From Brucella anthropi ATCC 49188 (GTDB lineage Bacteria > Pseudomonadota > Alphaproteobacteria > Rhizobiales > Rhizobiaceae): a stretch of DNA of 64,000 nt. How positions within the stretch are numbered: position 1 is the first letter of the stretch; each line of letters opens with the position of its first letter. The stretch spans positions 708,001 to 772,000 of the forward strand of contig NC_009668.1 in assembly GCF_000017405.1 (NCBI RefSeq), read 5' to 3'. The notes beneath the pieces were generated by a model. That model did no database searches. It was not told where the DNA came from and worked only from the letters and a program-made list of their open reading frames with translations. The position numbers and the translations under genes are program-made. This document shows positions 27,411 to 36,165 of this stretch, one piece after another.

Positions 27411-27869
27411 CTAGCGGTCTTTCCCCGCGAGTGTCGTTTCCACCGTCTGGCTGATTTCCTGAAGAACAGTAAGGGCTGCTTCCAGTGTCGGCCGGTCTAT
27501 GCGCTGCAGCAGTTCGGAGCGGATGTTGCGGGTGATTTCCTGCAGCTCGCGCACCTGCGCCTGCGCTTCACCCGTCAGCTCGATACGTTTCGCGCGGCGA
27601 TCGCTTTCAACCGCGGCGCGATAGATCAACCCCTGCTTTTCAAGCCCATCCAGAAGGCGCACCACGGAAGGGTGCTCGATTTCCAGAGCATCTGCCAGCT
27701 CGCGCTGGTTCCAGTCGCGCTGCTGAGCGAGAAGCAGGAGCACGCGGGCACGTGCCAGCGTCAGCCCGCGTTCCCGGACGCGGGAATCGAACAGGTTACG
27801 CATTTTGCGCGCGGCCGTGGAAAGCTCCATCGTGAAAGCCGCTTCAAGATCATGTTTTGACTGAGACAT
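27411..27869 (-). CDS. MarR-family transcriptional repressor
   Basis: A 152-aa winged-helix regulator. The N-terminal helix carries ARKMRNLFDSRVRERGLTLA (residues 20-39), the recognition part is NQRELADALEIEHPSVVRLL near 54-73, and the wing is GLIYRAAVESDRRAKRIELT near 80-99. MarR proteins release DNA on binding phenolic or other ligands. It is the first gene of the efflux operon, and an inverted repeat at 27872-27900 lies immediately upstream of its start codon, which suggests autorepression of the whole operon and induction by pump substrates. Confidence 0.92.
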   Translation of the reverse strand: MSQSKHDLEAAFTMELSTAARKMRNLFDSRVRERGLTLARARVLLLLAQQRDWNQRELADALEIEHPSVVRLLDGLEKQGLIYRAAVESDRRAKRIELTGEAQAQVRELQEITRNIRSELLQRIDRPTLEAALTVLQEISQTVETTLAGKDR

Positions 27870-27871
27870 TG

Positions 27872-27900
27872 TATAGCTATCTATTATATGTGTAGCTATA
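27872..27900. promoter_or_regulatory. Probable MarR operator
   Basis: A perfect 8-bp inverted repeat TATAGCTA (27872-27879) / TAGCTATA (27893-27900) with a 13-nt AT-rich spacer, starting 3 nt upstream of the marR start codon at 27869. The AT-rich run continues to about 27910 (TATATATAATATTTA) and can hold the -10 box of the marR promoter. Binding of the repressor here would block the efflux operon. Inferred from symmetry and position only. Confidence 0.6.
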
Positions 27901-28048
27901 TATAATATTTAGAGCCTGCTAATCAATGGGTTTGATGGCACTCTGATGCTGGAACGGAAAAATATTTGCGGCTTCGGGAATAAATCGCGGTCGTCGATTG
28001 TCTTATCTCCATATCGCATGTCGCGATTGGAACCCCGTGAGGCAGATC

Positions 28049-28429
28049 ATGAAAACGTTTGGTTTTATGTCCGTACTGGCAATCGCTACAGTGGCGGCGT
28101 CAGCCGCGCTGGCCGCGCCATCCGTCAAGACGATGGAAAGCTCGAAAGGGCAGGTTCTGGCAGGCGCCAAAGACATGACGCTCTACACTTTCGACAAGGA
28201 TAGCAAGGGTGAATCCAGCTGCTATGATACTTGCGCCAAGAACTGGCCGCCCTTCATGGCGATGAAGGGAGCAAAGGCTTCCGGCGCATATACGCTGGTC
28301 AAGCGCAAGGATGGCAGCGAGCAATGGGCGAAAGACGGAATGCCGCTCTATTACTGGGTGAAGGACAAGAAGCCCGGCGATGTCACCGGAGACGGCGTCA
28401 ATGGAGTCTGGCACGCCGCAAAGCCATGA
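28049..28429 (+). CDS. COG4315-type secreted protein of unknown function
   Basis: A 126-aa exported protein. The signal peptide is MKTFGFMSVLAIATVAASAA with cleavage near ALA-AP (residue 23). The mature part holds the repeat of the COG4315 (Lipoprotein_15) family twice: MTLYTFDKDSKGESSCYDTC with AKNWPPF, and MPLYYWVKDKKPGDVTGDGV with NGVWH. There is no lipobox, so it is probably soluble in the periplasm. The ATG at 28049 follows GTGAGGCAG; the open frame reaches back to 27998. It overlaps the sigma factor gene at its 3' end, tying its expression to that system. Members of the family often accompany ECF sigma factors, but their function is unknown. Confidence 0.8.
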   Translation: MKTFGFMSVLAIATVAASAALAAPSVKTMESSKGQVLAGAKDMTLYTFDKDSKGESSCYDTCAKNWPPFMAMKGAKASGAYTLVKRKDGSEQWAKDGMPLYYWVKDKKPGDVTGDGVNGVWHAAKP

Positions 28430-28952
28430 GGCCGATGTGAGCCATCCCGCTCCCGAAAGTTTCGAGGGCCAGCTTCTGGCCCTCCTGCCGGTCATGCGGC
28501 GTTATTCGCGCAGCCTTGCCAAGTCCGATGCCGAAGGCGAGGACCTTTTGCAGGATTGCGTGGCGAAGGCGTTGTCGCGGCGCGGCCAGTGGCGTGGCCT
28601 CAATCTGCGTGGGTGGATACTCACGATGATGACCAATCTTTACCGCAATGGCTACAAAAGCCGCGCCCGGACCCGACATGAAACGCTGGATGCCACTGAA
28701 AATGTCAGTGTCGCTGCGACGGAGACGGATCCGTTCCAGCTGCAGCAGCTTGAAGAGGCGATCAACACCCTGCCGGACGATAACCGCGCGGTGCTGATGC
28801 TCATCGTCGTCGAAGGCTACAGCTATGGCGAGGCGGCAGAAATGCTGGGCATACCTGTCGGAACGGTCATGTCGCGGCTTTCACGGGCAAGACATCGCGT
28901 TGCCGAACATATGAGCGGCTCGAATATTGTAACGCTTCGGAGAAACCGATGA
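28401..28952 (+). CDS. ECF-type RNA polymerase sigma factor
   Basis: A 183-aa group 4 sigma factor. Region 2 is seen in LLPVMRRYSRSLAKSDAEGE and DLLQDCVAKALSRR (about residues 28-60), region 4 in NTLPDDNRAVLMLIVVEGYS and YGEAAEMLGIPVGTVMSRLS (about 123-165). It has no extra C-terminal domain. I prefer the ATG at 28401, which has GGAG 9 nt upstream; an ATG at 28380 would add seven residues with a weaker site. The gene overlaps the secreted-protein gene by 29 nt and the anti-sigma gene by 4 nt, so the three are probably one stress-response unit with autoregulation. Confidence 0.9.
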   Translation: MESGTPQSHEADVSHPAPESFEGQLLALLPVMRRYSRSLAKSDAEGEDLLQDCVAKALSRRGQWRGLNLRGWILTMMTNLYRNGYKSRARTRHETLDATENVSVAATETDPFQLQQLEEAINTLPDDNRAVLMLIVVEGYSYGEAAEMLGIPVGTVMSRLSRARHRVAEHMSGSNIVTLRRNR

Positions 28953-29731
28953 TAGAACGCAATTCTCCCATAACCGAAGCGGAACTGCTCGGCTTTGTCG
29001 ACGGGCAATTGTCCGAAGCAGAACATGCGCGCATTGCCGGGCTTCTTGAAAGCAACCCCGAGCAGGCGGCGCTGGCTGCCGAATGGCGCAGACAGAACGA
29101 CGGTATCAGGCAACTCTTTTCCGGTTATGCCAAGGCAAAGAACGACGATCCCGGAATGATCCGCTCAGCGGGGATACGCCAGTCGCGCACCTATCGTAGC
29201 GCTGTTGCCGCAGCGGTTCTGGCGGCCTTGTTGATCGGCGCCGCTGGCGGCTTTGCAGGCTCGCGCCTGTTTGCGGAAGTAGAGCCGCAAATAGCGAGCG
29301 TGCAAACCCTGCCACAGCAGTCGCAGGCGGCATATCTCATCTATGCCAGCGAAGTACGGCATCCGGTCGAGGTCTTTTCCAACGAAGAGGCGCATCTTGC
29401 GACATGGCTTGGCAAACGGCTCGACATACCCGACCTTCGTGTTCCCGATCTCCGCTCGTTGGGCTTCCAGCTTGTTGGTGGACGCCTGTTGCCGGTTGAC
29501 GGCAAGGCGGGCGCATTCTTCATGTATGAGGACGAGGCTGGAAAACGGCTTTCGGTGATCGTCGGTCGCAATCCGGATAACCGCGATACGAGCTTCCGTT
29601 TTGCTTCAAGCGATGGTGTCGAAACTTTCTACTGGATCGACAGCGATCTTGGTTATGCAGTAAGCGGCGAGATTTCGCGCGAACGCCTGCGGCAGGTGGC
29701 GGAAGAATGCTACCGCCAGTTTCCGGGCTGA
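28949..29731 (+). CDS. Membrane anti-sigma factor
   Basis: A 260-aa single-pass protein. The cytoplasmic N-terminus (ITEAELLGFVDGQLSEAEHA, residues 8-27) has the short helical pattern of RsiW/ChrR-like anti-sigma domains but lacks the HxxxCxxC zinc motif of the ZAS type. A membrane helix follows at AAVAAAVLAALLIGAAGGFA near residues 84-103. The periplasmic part is about 150 residues and contains DLRSLGFQLVGGRLLPVDGK and a possible sensor domain. It overlaps the sigma gene by 4 nt, as expected for stoichiometric co-expression. The signal it senses is unknown. Confidence 0.85.
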   Translation: MIERNSPITEAELLGFVDGQLSEAEHARIAGLLESNPEQAALAAEWRRQNDGIRQLFSGYAKAKNDDPGMIRSAGIRQSRTYRSAVAAAVLAALLIGAAGGFAGSRLFAEVEPQIASVQTLPQQSQAAYLIYASEVRHPVEVFSNEEAHLATWLGKRLDIPDLRVPDLRSLGFQLVGGRLLPVDGKAGAFFMYEDEAGKRLSVIVGRNPDNRDTSFRFASSDGVETFYWIDSDLGYAVSGEISRERLRQVAEECYRQFPG

Positions 29732-29736
29732 CCTGC

Positions 29737-30675
29737 TTATCCGTCGTCGCTGAAAGCGTGAACCATCGCATCCTTTGAGCTGCCACTCGCGATCAATGCG
29801 GCAAGCAGGATGCGCGCCTGACCCGGGCGAAGTGTATGTGCGTGAATGGCTCCAGCTTCGCCAAGATCATATCCGCCGCCGCCGCCGCCATAGCCGGGTG
29901 TCAACAGGCCTTCCGGTACGCGGCTTGAAACTGCAACGGGAATATTGCGGCGCGAGCATTCGCGGACAGCTTCGACAACGCAGGGTGTGGTATTGCCCGA
30001 ACCGAGCGCTGCAAGAACGATGCCGCTGGCACCGGCTGCAATGCTCGCTTCTATGTGGAGGGCATCGCAGCCGGGATAAATGGCAATCGTGTCGATCCGG
30101 CGGTCACCGACAGGAGCGGGAAGCACCGGGCTCTGGATTTGGATCATACGTGCAGAGCGGAAGGCGTCGGCGCTGTCGCTGTTGAACTTGTATGCCCCCC
30201 AAGCCGGTACGATCCGTCCACCGAAGGCAATAAGGACGCCTTTGTCGGCATTGGCCGGATCGCAGGCAAGCCGAATGGCGGTGGCGAGATTTTCCGGCCC
30301 ATCCGCCTGCGGGTGGTCGGCGGTAAACTGTGCTCCGGTGAAAATCACGGGTTTGCTGATGCGACGCTGCAGATGCACCAGCAGCGCCGTTTCTTCCATG
30401 GCATCCGTTCCGTGCAGGACGACGATGCCGTCGAAGTCGCCATCCTTGAGGCAGGAACCGACGGCATCGCTGATGCGCTGCATGTCGGAAAGGGTGAGGC
30501 TTGCAGAATCCTTCGCCATCAGGTCGACCGGGCGAAGCTCCGCTTCAAGGCCCGGTACGAATTCCAGCAGATCCTCACCGGACAGGACCGGTGTGCTTGC
30601 TCCGTCTTCCCCACGCTTGCTGGCGATGGTGCCGCCAGTGGCGATCACCGCTATGGAAGGCTTTGCAAGCGTCAT
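29737..30675 (-). CDS. L-asparaginase
   Basis: A 312-aa asparaginase/glutaminase of the COG0252 family, hydrolysing asparagine to aspartate and ammonia. The two active-site motifs are clear: AVIATGGTIASKRG near residues 9-22 (catalytic Thr) and VVLHGTDAMEETALLVHL near 85-102 (Thr-Asp). There is no signal peptide, so it should be cytoplasmic. The ATG at 30675 follows AGAGGATT; a GTG at 30693 overlaps the permease stop as GTGA but has no ribosome site. It sits 14 nt after the amino-acid permease, giving an uptake-plus-hydrolysis operon. A Gly-run (YGGGGGGYD) near residue 268 forms a flexible loop. Confidence 0.93.
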   Translation of the reverse strand: MTLAKPSIAVIATGGTIASKRGEDGASTPVLSGEDLLEFVPGLEAELRPVDLMAKDSASLTLSDMQRISDAVGSCLKDGDFDGIVVLHGTDAMEETALLVHLQRRISKPVIFTGAQFTADHPQADGPENLATAIRLACDPANADKGVLIAFGGRIVPAWGAYKFNSDSADAFRSARMIQIQSPVLPAPVGDRRIDTIAIYPGCDALHIEASIAAGASGIVLAALGSGNTTPCVVEAVRECSRRNIPVAVSSRVPEGLLTPGYGGGGGGYDLGEAGAIHAHTLRPGQARILLAALIASGSSKDAMVHAFSDDG

Positions 30676-30689
30676 ATTTCCGAATCCTC

Positions 30690-32159
30690 TCACTTACCGG
30701 GAATGCTGGCGTCTACAGCACGTTCGGTAGCAAGTCGATGGATGCGTTCACGCATCATATACCAGCCGAGGATGAGGGCAGGGCCGATGATTGCCAGCGA
30801 AGCAATCGTCCATGTGCCGACTGGATAGTCGAGTGCCATCAGGACAAGCACGCCAAGCAGGAATGCGAGTGTGAGGATGCCGGTGTAAGGTGCACCGAAC
30901 ATGCGGAAATCCGGGCGCACGATTTCGCCGCGACGCGCAAGATGCCAAAGTTTCAGCTGGCAAAGGACGATGACGCCCCATGCCGTGATGATGCCGAGCG
31001 CGGAGAGATTAAGCGCGATTTCAAAGGCTGCCGCAGGCACGACAGCATTGAGAACAACACCGATGACAGTGACGACCGCGGTGACGGCGATGCCCATATA
31101 GGGAACGCCGTTCTTGTTCATCTTGGCCAGTGAGGCTGGCGCCGAGCCGGAAATGGCCATGGAGTGCAGGATGCGCCCGGTGGAATAAAGCCCGGCATTC
31201 AGCGACGACAGAACCGCGGTCAGGACGACGAGGTTCATGATGATATCCGCACCTTCGACGCCGATCTTGCCGAAGAAGGTCACAAACGGGCTCTCGCCAG
31301 CAGAATAGGCTGTGTAGGGAAGAAGCAGCGAGAGCAGCAGAACAGAACCTACATAAAAGACGAGAAGGCGGAAGACCACGGTGCGGATTGCGCGGGGCAT
31401 GACCTTGCGCGGGTCTTCGGTTTCTCCCGCTGTGGTGCCCAGCAACTCGATGGATGCATAAGCGAAAACCACACCCTGTATGATGATGAATGCAGGCAAT
31501 ATACCGTTCGGGAAAAGGCCTCCGCTATTCGTGATGATGCTGAAGCCAGCCGAATGACCGTCAATCGGCGTGCCGGAGACAACGAAGTAAATGCCGACAA
31601 CCAGAAAGGTCACGAGCGCAATGACTTTGACGAGACTGAACCAGAATTCCAGCTCGCCAAACACTTTCACCGACAGAAGGTTCATCGACAACACGATGAT
31701 AAGGGCCGTCAGTGCGAACACCCATTGGTCAATGCCTTGCAGCCACGGCACATAGTGCTTGAAGAAATTCATGTAGAGCGCAACAGCCGTTACGTCCGCG
31801 ACCGACGTCATGGCCCAGTTGAGCCAGTACATCCAGCCTGCCACGAACGCCAGTTTCTCACCGTAGAATTCGCGGGCATAGGAGACGAAGGAACCGGAGC
31901 TGGGGCGATGCATGATCAGCTCGCCCAGTGCACGCAGCACCAGAAAGGCAAAGAAGCCGCAGAGGGCATAGACGAAGACCAGGGCCGGACCTGCCATTGC
32001 GAGGCGTCCGCCTGCACCGAGAAAGAGCCCGGTACCGATCGCGCCGCCGATGGCGATCATCTGGATCTGCCTCGGTTTCAGGGCCTTGTGATAACCGCGG
32101 TCCTCTTCAACGAACACTTCGCGTTCGGCCGGGGTGGCTTTCATGGTTTCGATCGGCAT
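30690..32159 (-). CDS. Amino acid permease, probable asparagine transporter
   Basis: A 489-aa APC-superfamily permease of the AAT family with 12 spans. The signature [20 protein letters not shown] near residue 24 and [12 protein letters not shown] are typical of AnsP, GabP and Cyc[21 protein letters not shown] near 79, [20 protein letters not shown] near 238 and [13 protein letters not shown] near 342 agree. Linkage to the asparaginase gene 14 nt downstream makes asparagine the likely substrate. The start has an excellent GGGAGGAG ribosome site. Expression may be controlled by the GntR/FCD gene at 32520, which lies upstream in the same orientation. Confidence 0.88.
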   Translation of the reverse strand: MPIETMKATPAEREVFVEEDRGYHKALKPRQIQMIAIGGAIGTGLFLGAGGRLAMAGPALVFVYALCGFFAFLVLRALGELIMHRPSSGSFVSYAREFYGEKLAFVAGWMYWLNWAMTSVADVTAVALYMNFFKHYVPWLQGIDQWVFALTALIIVLSMNLLSVKVFGELEFWFSLVKVIALVTFLVVGIYFVVSGTPIDGHSAGFSIITNSGGLFPNGILPAFIIIQGVVFAYASIELLGTTAGETEDPRKVMPRAIRTVVFRLLVFYVGSVLLLSLLLPYTAYSAGESPFVTFFGKIGVEGADIIMNLVVLTAVLSSLNAGLYSTGRILHSMAISGSAPASLAKMNKNGVPYMGIAVTAVVTVIGVVLNAVVPAAAFEIALNLSALGIITAWGVIVLCQLKLWHLARRGEIVRPDFRMFGAPYTGILTLAFLLGVLVLMALDYPVGTWTIASLAIIGPALILGWYMMRERIHRLATERAVDASIPGK

Positions 32160-32519
32160 TGCTCCTCCCTGAGAGCGCGGTTTCGACAGGCGACCGTTCG
32201 GCGTGAAAGGCCAATTAGGGCGCCCCGCCGGTCATTCAATGAGGGTATGGAATTCATCCCTATTTGATGGGCATTCTGTAAAGCTGCATGACAGATTTTG
32301 AAGCCGGTTTTAACGCATATCGCAGAACGCGCGTCAAGTATTCGGCTTCAAATGAGAAGCATCGCATGCATTTCCGAAATAGGCTGGCAGGGAAAAAATC
32401 AGCAGGAATAAAGTGTTACCGGCTTGTGCTTATCTGGCATGAAAATGCCGCGCCAAGCCGGATTGGCATGAATAATCTGCGCGAATCCGGTGTAAAGCAG
32501 TGGTCCTGCAATTGTGGTG
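32160..32519. other. Intergenic region upstream of the permease, no gene found
   Basis: 360 nt between the permease start and the GntR gene stop. It holds the ribosome site GGGAGGAG next to the permease and presumably its promoter. An open frame of 84 codons on the plus strand from 32288 has no ribosome site and no protein-like composition, so I reject it. I see no clear operator or terminator hairpin. Confidence 0.45.
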
Positions 32520-33227
32520 TCAGACCTCATCCTTGCCGATGATCGTCGTTACAGCAGTCTTGACTTTGCTCAGATGCGTTTCCATTGCAGCGCGGGCATC
32601 AGCTTCCGATCCCGCCTCAATAGCTTCGACAATCAGGCGATGTTCGACATTCGAAGCTTCGCGGCGGCCAGACATCAGGTTGACGAGTTCAGATTGCTGG
32701 ATCAGCGCCTCGCGGGCATCAGCGACAATCTTGGAGAAGACCGTGTTTCCGGAAGCCTCGGCAATCGCGCAGTGAAATTCGGAATCGAGCAATTCCCATT
32801 TCTGTGGGTCCGTCTGGCGGTCCATCTTGTCGCAAAGTTCAAGCAGGTTGGCGAGTTGTTCGGCGCTGCGTCGTAAGGCTGCCCAGCCTGCCGCCGGCAC
32901 TTCGATGAACGGGCGTGCCTCGATCAGATCACGCGCGGAATAGCCGCCATAATTCAGTTCGCTCGCGGGGGAAGCATTCAGGACGTAGGTGCCACTACCT
33001 GTTCGGGTCTGGGTGAGGCCCAGTGTCTGTAGTGACCGCAGCGCCTCGCGCACGATTGGGCGGCTGACACCGAACCGGCCAGCGAGTTGAGTTTCAGAGG
33101 GCAGGCGGGTGCCCACGGCAAGGCGACCGGATGTGATGGCCGAGCGAATATCGTCGAATACAACTTCAGCCGCATTCTTTCGTGTGACCGGATGTGTGTC
33201 CGATAACCAGTCGGCCAATTCGCTCAT
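32520..33227 (-). CDS. GntR-family regulator with FCD (FadR-type) ligand domain
   Basis: A 235-aa repressor or activator. The winged helix spans residues 18-85 (RSAITSGRLAVGTRLPSETQ, then FGVSRPIVREALRSLQTLGL and TRTGSGTYV). The FCD helical bundle follows with the metal-site residues in LLDSEFHCAIAEASGN near 145 and SNVEHRLIVEAIEAG near 190 (Asp, His and His). FCD proteins usually sense small carboxylic acids. It is in the same direction as the permease and asparaginase genes, 360 nt upstream, so it could regulate them, with aspartate or a related acid as ligand. That link is inference. Confidence 0.88.
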   Translation of the reverse strand: MSELADWLSDTHPVTRKNAAEVVFDDIRSAITSGRLAVGTRLPSETQLAGRFGVSRPIVREALRSLQTLGLTQTRTGSGTYVLNASPASELNYGGYSARDLIEARPFIEVPAAGWAALRRSAEQLANLLELCDKMDRQTDPQKWELLDSEFHCAIAEASGNTVFSKIVADAREALIQQSELVNLMSGRREASNVEHRLIVEAIEAGSEADARAAMETHLSKVKTAVTTIIGKDEV

Positions 33228-33328
33228 GTCCGAACCTCCGTCAATTGCTTCGCTCCTGTCAAGCAGCTAGGCAATTTTCAGAAGGATATCAATCCCAAAG
33301 CGGTTCAAAAAGGCAGATCAAGAGACAC

Positions 33329-33356
33329 AAAAAACTGCGCTCCGGCTGGAGCGCAG
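33329..33356 (-). terminator. Rho-independent terminator of the small ORF
   Basis: On the minus strand, a perfect 9-bp stem CTGCGCTCC / GGAGCGCAG with a 4-nt loop is followed directly by six T. It lies about 20 nt downstream of the stop of the 80-aa gene and upstream of the GntR gene, so it separates the two transcripts. Confidence 0.85.
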
Positions 33357-33376
33357 GGCTTTCCTATTGGAACTTA

Positions 33377-33619
33377 TCAGGCCGCTGTGGCGGCCGTGTT
33401 CAACTTGTTGGCCGACAGGATGCTGATGAACGCTGCACCATAAGCTGTGAGCGGCGCCATCTTGGCAAGCGCGCTCGCAATGGCGTCATGGTGGCTCAGC
33501 TCTTCCTCGGAATCGTGGCGGAAGGATACGCAAACAGTTTCGCCATCTTCACCGATGAATTCTACCTGATAGGAATTTTCCTTGCCGCATCTTTTGACCA
33601 GAGCATCGACAATTTGCAT
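33377..33619 (-). CDS. Small protein of unknown function, 80 aa
   Basis: I do not recognise this protein. It starts MQIVDALVKRCGKENSYQVE with an acidic middle (EDGETVCVSFRHDSEEELSH) and ends in an Ala-rich, mildly hydrophobic stretch (AYGAAFISILSANKL). It has no signal peptide. Evidence that it is real: the ATG at 33619 follows a strong GGAAGGAG site, and a textbook rho-independent terminator lies just downstream. The frame is open for 18 more codons upstream (to 33673) without a better start. Neighbours are a GntR regulator and an MFS gene, neither clearly linked. Confidence 0.7.
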   Translation of the reverse strand: MQIVDALVKRCGKENSYQVEFIGEDGETVCVSFRHDSEEELSHHDAIASALAKMAPLTAYGAAFISILSANKLNTAATAA

Positions 33620-33697
33620 GCAATCATTCTCCTTCCGAGCCGCATGAACGCTCTGGAATGAAGATGGTTCCATAAAATTTTATCTTTTTGTCCAATC

Positions 33698-34978
33698 TCA
33701 GTTCCGGCTTGACAGGCGGGCTGCACCCAGTGCCGCTGCGAACGCAATGGCAAGCATGACAAAGGTGAATTCGGCAACCGCAGACCATCCATCCGCAACC
33801 CAGAAATAGCCGCCCGCTGCACCGGCAACACTGGAGCCGAGATAGTAGGCGAGCAGATAGAGCGATGACGCATGTCCCTTTGTGTGGAGTGCCAGTCGAC
33901 CGACCAGAGCGCTGGCGACCGAATGGCTGACGAAGAAGCCGACTGTCACGAGGATGATACCCACAATGATGACAGGCAGCGGTGCAAAGAGGGTCAGAAG
34001 ACAGCCCGCAGCCTGTATGGCAAGCCCGATGGGAAGCACGGTGAAATAGCCGAGCCTGTCGCCCATTCTGCCAGCAAGCCATGAAGCTGCAATGCCGAAC
34101 AGATAGACCGTGAAAATGGCGCCGAGCGCTGTCTGGCTGAGGCTATAAGGCGCCGTCACGAGGCGGAAACCGATATAGTTATAGATGGTGACGAATGAAC
34201 CCATCACGAGAAAGCCAATGGCAAAGAGCAGTGGCAAGGCCGGGTTGCGGATGTGGCCGATCCATGCGCCGAGGTGAAACCGTGCATTGAAGCCCGGACG
34301 CGGAATGAAGTTCTGCGATGCGGGCAGCAGAAAGAGGAAACCGATGGATGCGGCAAGTCCTAGCAGCCCCATGCCTGCCAGACCGACGCGCCAGGAGAAA
34401 TACTCTGCGAGCGTTCCGGCAATGACACGGCCCGCCATGCCGCCGAATGCATTGCCAGCAATATAAAGCCCCATTGAAGCGCCAAGGCCGCGCGGGTCGA
34501 TTTCTTCCGCCAGATAGGTCATGGCGACCGCAGGCACACCGCCAAGCAGCAGGCCCTGCAGGGCACGGATGACGAGCAGCATATGCCAGTCCGGCACCAA
34601 TGCACTGACTATCGTGCAAAGTGCTGAGCCGAGGAGCGAGACGAACATCAGTGTCCTGCGTCCGAAGCGCTCAGATACGACGGCAGCACCGAAAATTGCA
34701 AAGGCGAGAAAGCCTGTCGAAACGGAAAGCGATAAGGAACTGGCCGCGGGCGTGATGTTAAAATCATGCGCGAAAAGCGGCATGAGCGGCTGGACACAGT
34801 AAAGCAGGGAGAAGGTTGCAAAGCCGGACAGGAAGAGTGCAATGCTCGCATTGCGAAATGCCGGTGTGCCCTTGACGAGATAATGCTTTTGTTCGGTTGC
34901 CGTGGGAGCTGAAACGAGCTTGAGCTGGCTTTCCGGTGTTCTTACGCTGTCGAGGCTGCGTTCTGCGAGGCGTGACAT
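33698..34978 (-). CDS. MFS transporter, YnfM-like
   Basis: A 426-aa 12-span major facilitator. A polar N-terminus of about 40 residues precedes TM1 (NASIALFLSGFATFSLLYCV). TM2-3 loop SERFGRRTLMFVSLLG near 103 is the MFS signature, and IRALQGLLLGGVPAVAMTYL near 132 is typical of drug-efflux members such as YnfM. It is transcribed divergently from a LysR-type regulator across a 101-nt gap that holds a palindromic site, so that regulator very probably controls it. Substrate unknown. Confidence 0.87.
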   Translation of the reverse strand: MSRLAERSLDSVRTPESQLKLVSAPTATEQKHYLVKGTPAFRNASIALFLSGFATFSLLYCVQPLMPLFAHDFNITPAASSLSLSVSTGFLAFAIFGAAVVSERFGRRTLMFVSLLGSALCTIVSALVPDWHMLLVIRALQGLLLGGVPAVAMTYLAEEIDPRGLGASMGLYIAGNAFGGMAGRVIAGTLAEYFSWRVGLAGMGLLGLAASIGFLFLLPASQNFIPRPGFNARFHLGAWIGHIRNPALPLLFAIGFLVMGSFVTIYNYIGFRLVTAPYSLSQTALGAIFTVYLFGIAASWLAGRMGDRLGYFTVLPIGLAIQAAGCLLTLFAPLPVIIVGIILVTVGFFVSHSVASALVGRLALHTKGHASSLYLLAYYLGSSVAGAAGGYFWVADGWSAVAEFTFVMLAIAFAAALGAARLSSRN

Positions 34979-35017
34979 GACTTTGCCTTTTCAAATCCTC
35001 CCGCTTTTTGATCTAGT

Positions 35018-35034
35018 CAAATGCCCGTCATTTG
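35018..35034. promoter_or_regulatory. Possible LysR operator
   Basis: A perfect inverted repeat CAAATG (35018-35023) / CATTTG (35029-35034) with a 5-nt spacer lies midway between the divergent MFS and LysR genes. Size and position fit a LysR-type recognition site. No other symmetry of this quality is seen in the gap. Confidence 0.45.
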
Positions 35035-35079
35035 TCCAATATATGGAAGTGACGATTGCAATAGCTTTTGGATATAGCG

Positions 35080-35961
35080 ATGGAACTACGTCATCTGCGT
35101 TATTTTCTGGCCGTGGCCGAAGAGGGCAATTTTACCCGCGCGGCTGCGAAGCTCGGTATCGGTCAGCCGCCGCTCAGCCAGCAGATACGCGACCTCGAGA
35201 ACGAGATCGGGGTGGCGCTGTTTCATCGCGTGCCGCATGGAGCCGAACTGACGGCAGCCGGCACGGCTTTTCTTGGTGAAGCGAAGGCCTCCCTTGCCGC
35301 CGCCGAGAAGGCGAAGCTTGTAGCGCAGGGCACGGCGCGTGGAGAAACCGGCAGGCTCGCGCTGGGTTTCACTGCATCGTCCGCGTTCAACCCGACCGTC
35401 AGCGGTACAATCCGCAAGTTTCGGGCCAGATGGCCCGATGTCCGGCTGACCCTGACGGAGATGAACAGTCATCTTTTGATGGAAAAGCTGGTCAGGGGAG
35501 AGGTGGACGCTGCCTTCATCCGGCCCGGATTGGAAAATTCCAAGGACGTACGCATGAAGCGGCTGGCTGATGAGCCGATGCTGATCGCCCTGCCGAGCCA
35601 TCATCCGCTTGCCGTTCATCCCAAGCTGCCGATTTCAGCTCTGGCAAATGAGGCATTCGTGCTTTTCCCGCGCATTGTGGGGCTTAGCCTTTACGACGAT
35701 GTGGTTGAGGCTTGCCGGAATGCGGGCTTTGAAATGATCGTCGCGCAGGAAGCGCCGCAGATGCCATCCGTCGTCAATCTGGTCGCAGCCGATCTGGGCG
35801 TCTCGATTGTTCCAACCGCCATTGCGCAGATCAAGCTGGCCGGGGTGACTTATCGTCCAATCGAAGGCGAGCCTCTTCTGGCGCGGTTGGGGCTGGTTTC
35901 GATGAAGAACAACCGGTCGCCGCTCATCGATAATCTTACTAGCCTGTTACCGGATCAGTGA
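35080..35961 (+). CDS. LysR-family transcriptional regulator
   Basis: A 293-aa LTTR. The helix-turn-helix is in HLRYFLAVAEEGNFTRAAAK and LGIGQPPLSQQIRDLENEIG (residues 4-43), followed by a periplasmic-binding-like effector domain from about 90 on (ALGFTASSAFNPTVSGTIRK). The best match by eye is the group of aromatic-acid regulators related to BenM, CatM and YnfL. The ATG at 35080 was chosen over a TTG four codons upstream. It is divergent from the YnfM-like MFS gene, the same arrangement as ynfL-ynfM in E. coli, so it should regulate that transporter. Confidence 0.9.
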   Translation: MELRHLRYFLAVAEEGNFTRAAAKLGIGQPPLSQQIRDLENEIGVALFHRVPHGAELTAAGTAFLGEAKASLAAAEKAKLVAQGTARGETGRLALGFTASSAFNPTVSGTIRKFRARWPDVRLTLTEMNSHLLMEKLVRGEVDAAFIRPGLENSKDVRMKRLADEPMLIALPSHHPLAVHPKLPISALANEAFVLFPRIVGLSLYDDVVEACRNAGFEMIVAQEAPQMPSVVNLVAADLGVSIVPTAIAQIKLAGVTYRPIEGEPLLARLGLVSMKNNRSPLIDNLTSLLPDQ

Positions 35962-36165
35962 TCTTCCGTATCGTCGTCGGAAGCGATAGGTTGCCGTCTG
36001 TGTCGGCGTTGACCGTCATTTTTGGACATGTATGATGGTTGTCGCGGCGACGTACCTGGGAGGGGACGCTGCTTTTCCATCCTTAAGATAACCGTTCACG
36101 AGGGCTCTGACGCCCACAAGCCGAACGGTCGAATTTTGCCCTATCCCGTCCGATTGGAGATTTTC

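Noticed and set aside
27951..28048. GGAAC-type ECF promoter upstream of the COG4315 gene
   Set aside because: GGAAC occurs at 27951 and 28029, but no -10 element (CGTT or CGTC) lies at the usual 16-17 nt spacing, so I do not call a promoter.
32288..32542. 84-codon plus-strand frame in the permease upstream region
   Set aside because: No ribosome site, overlaps the GntR gene end, and the predicted peptide is Arg/Cys-rich without structure.
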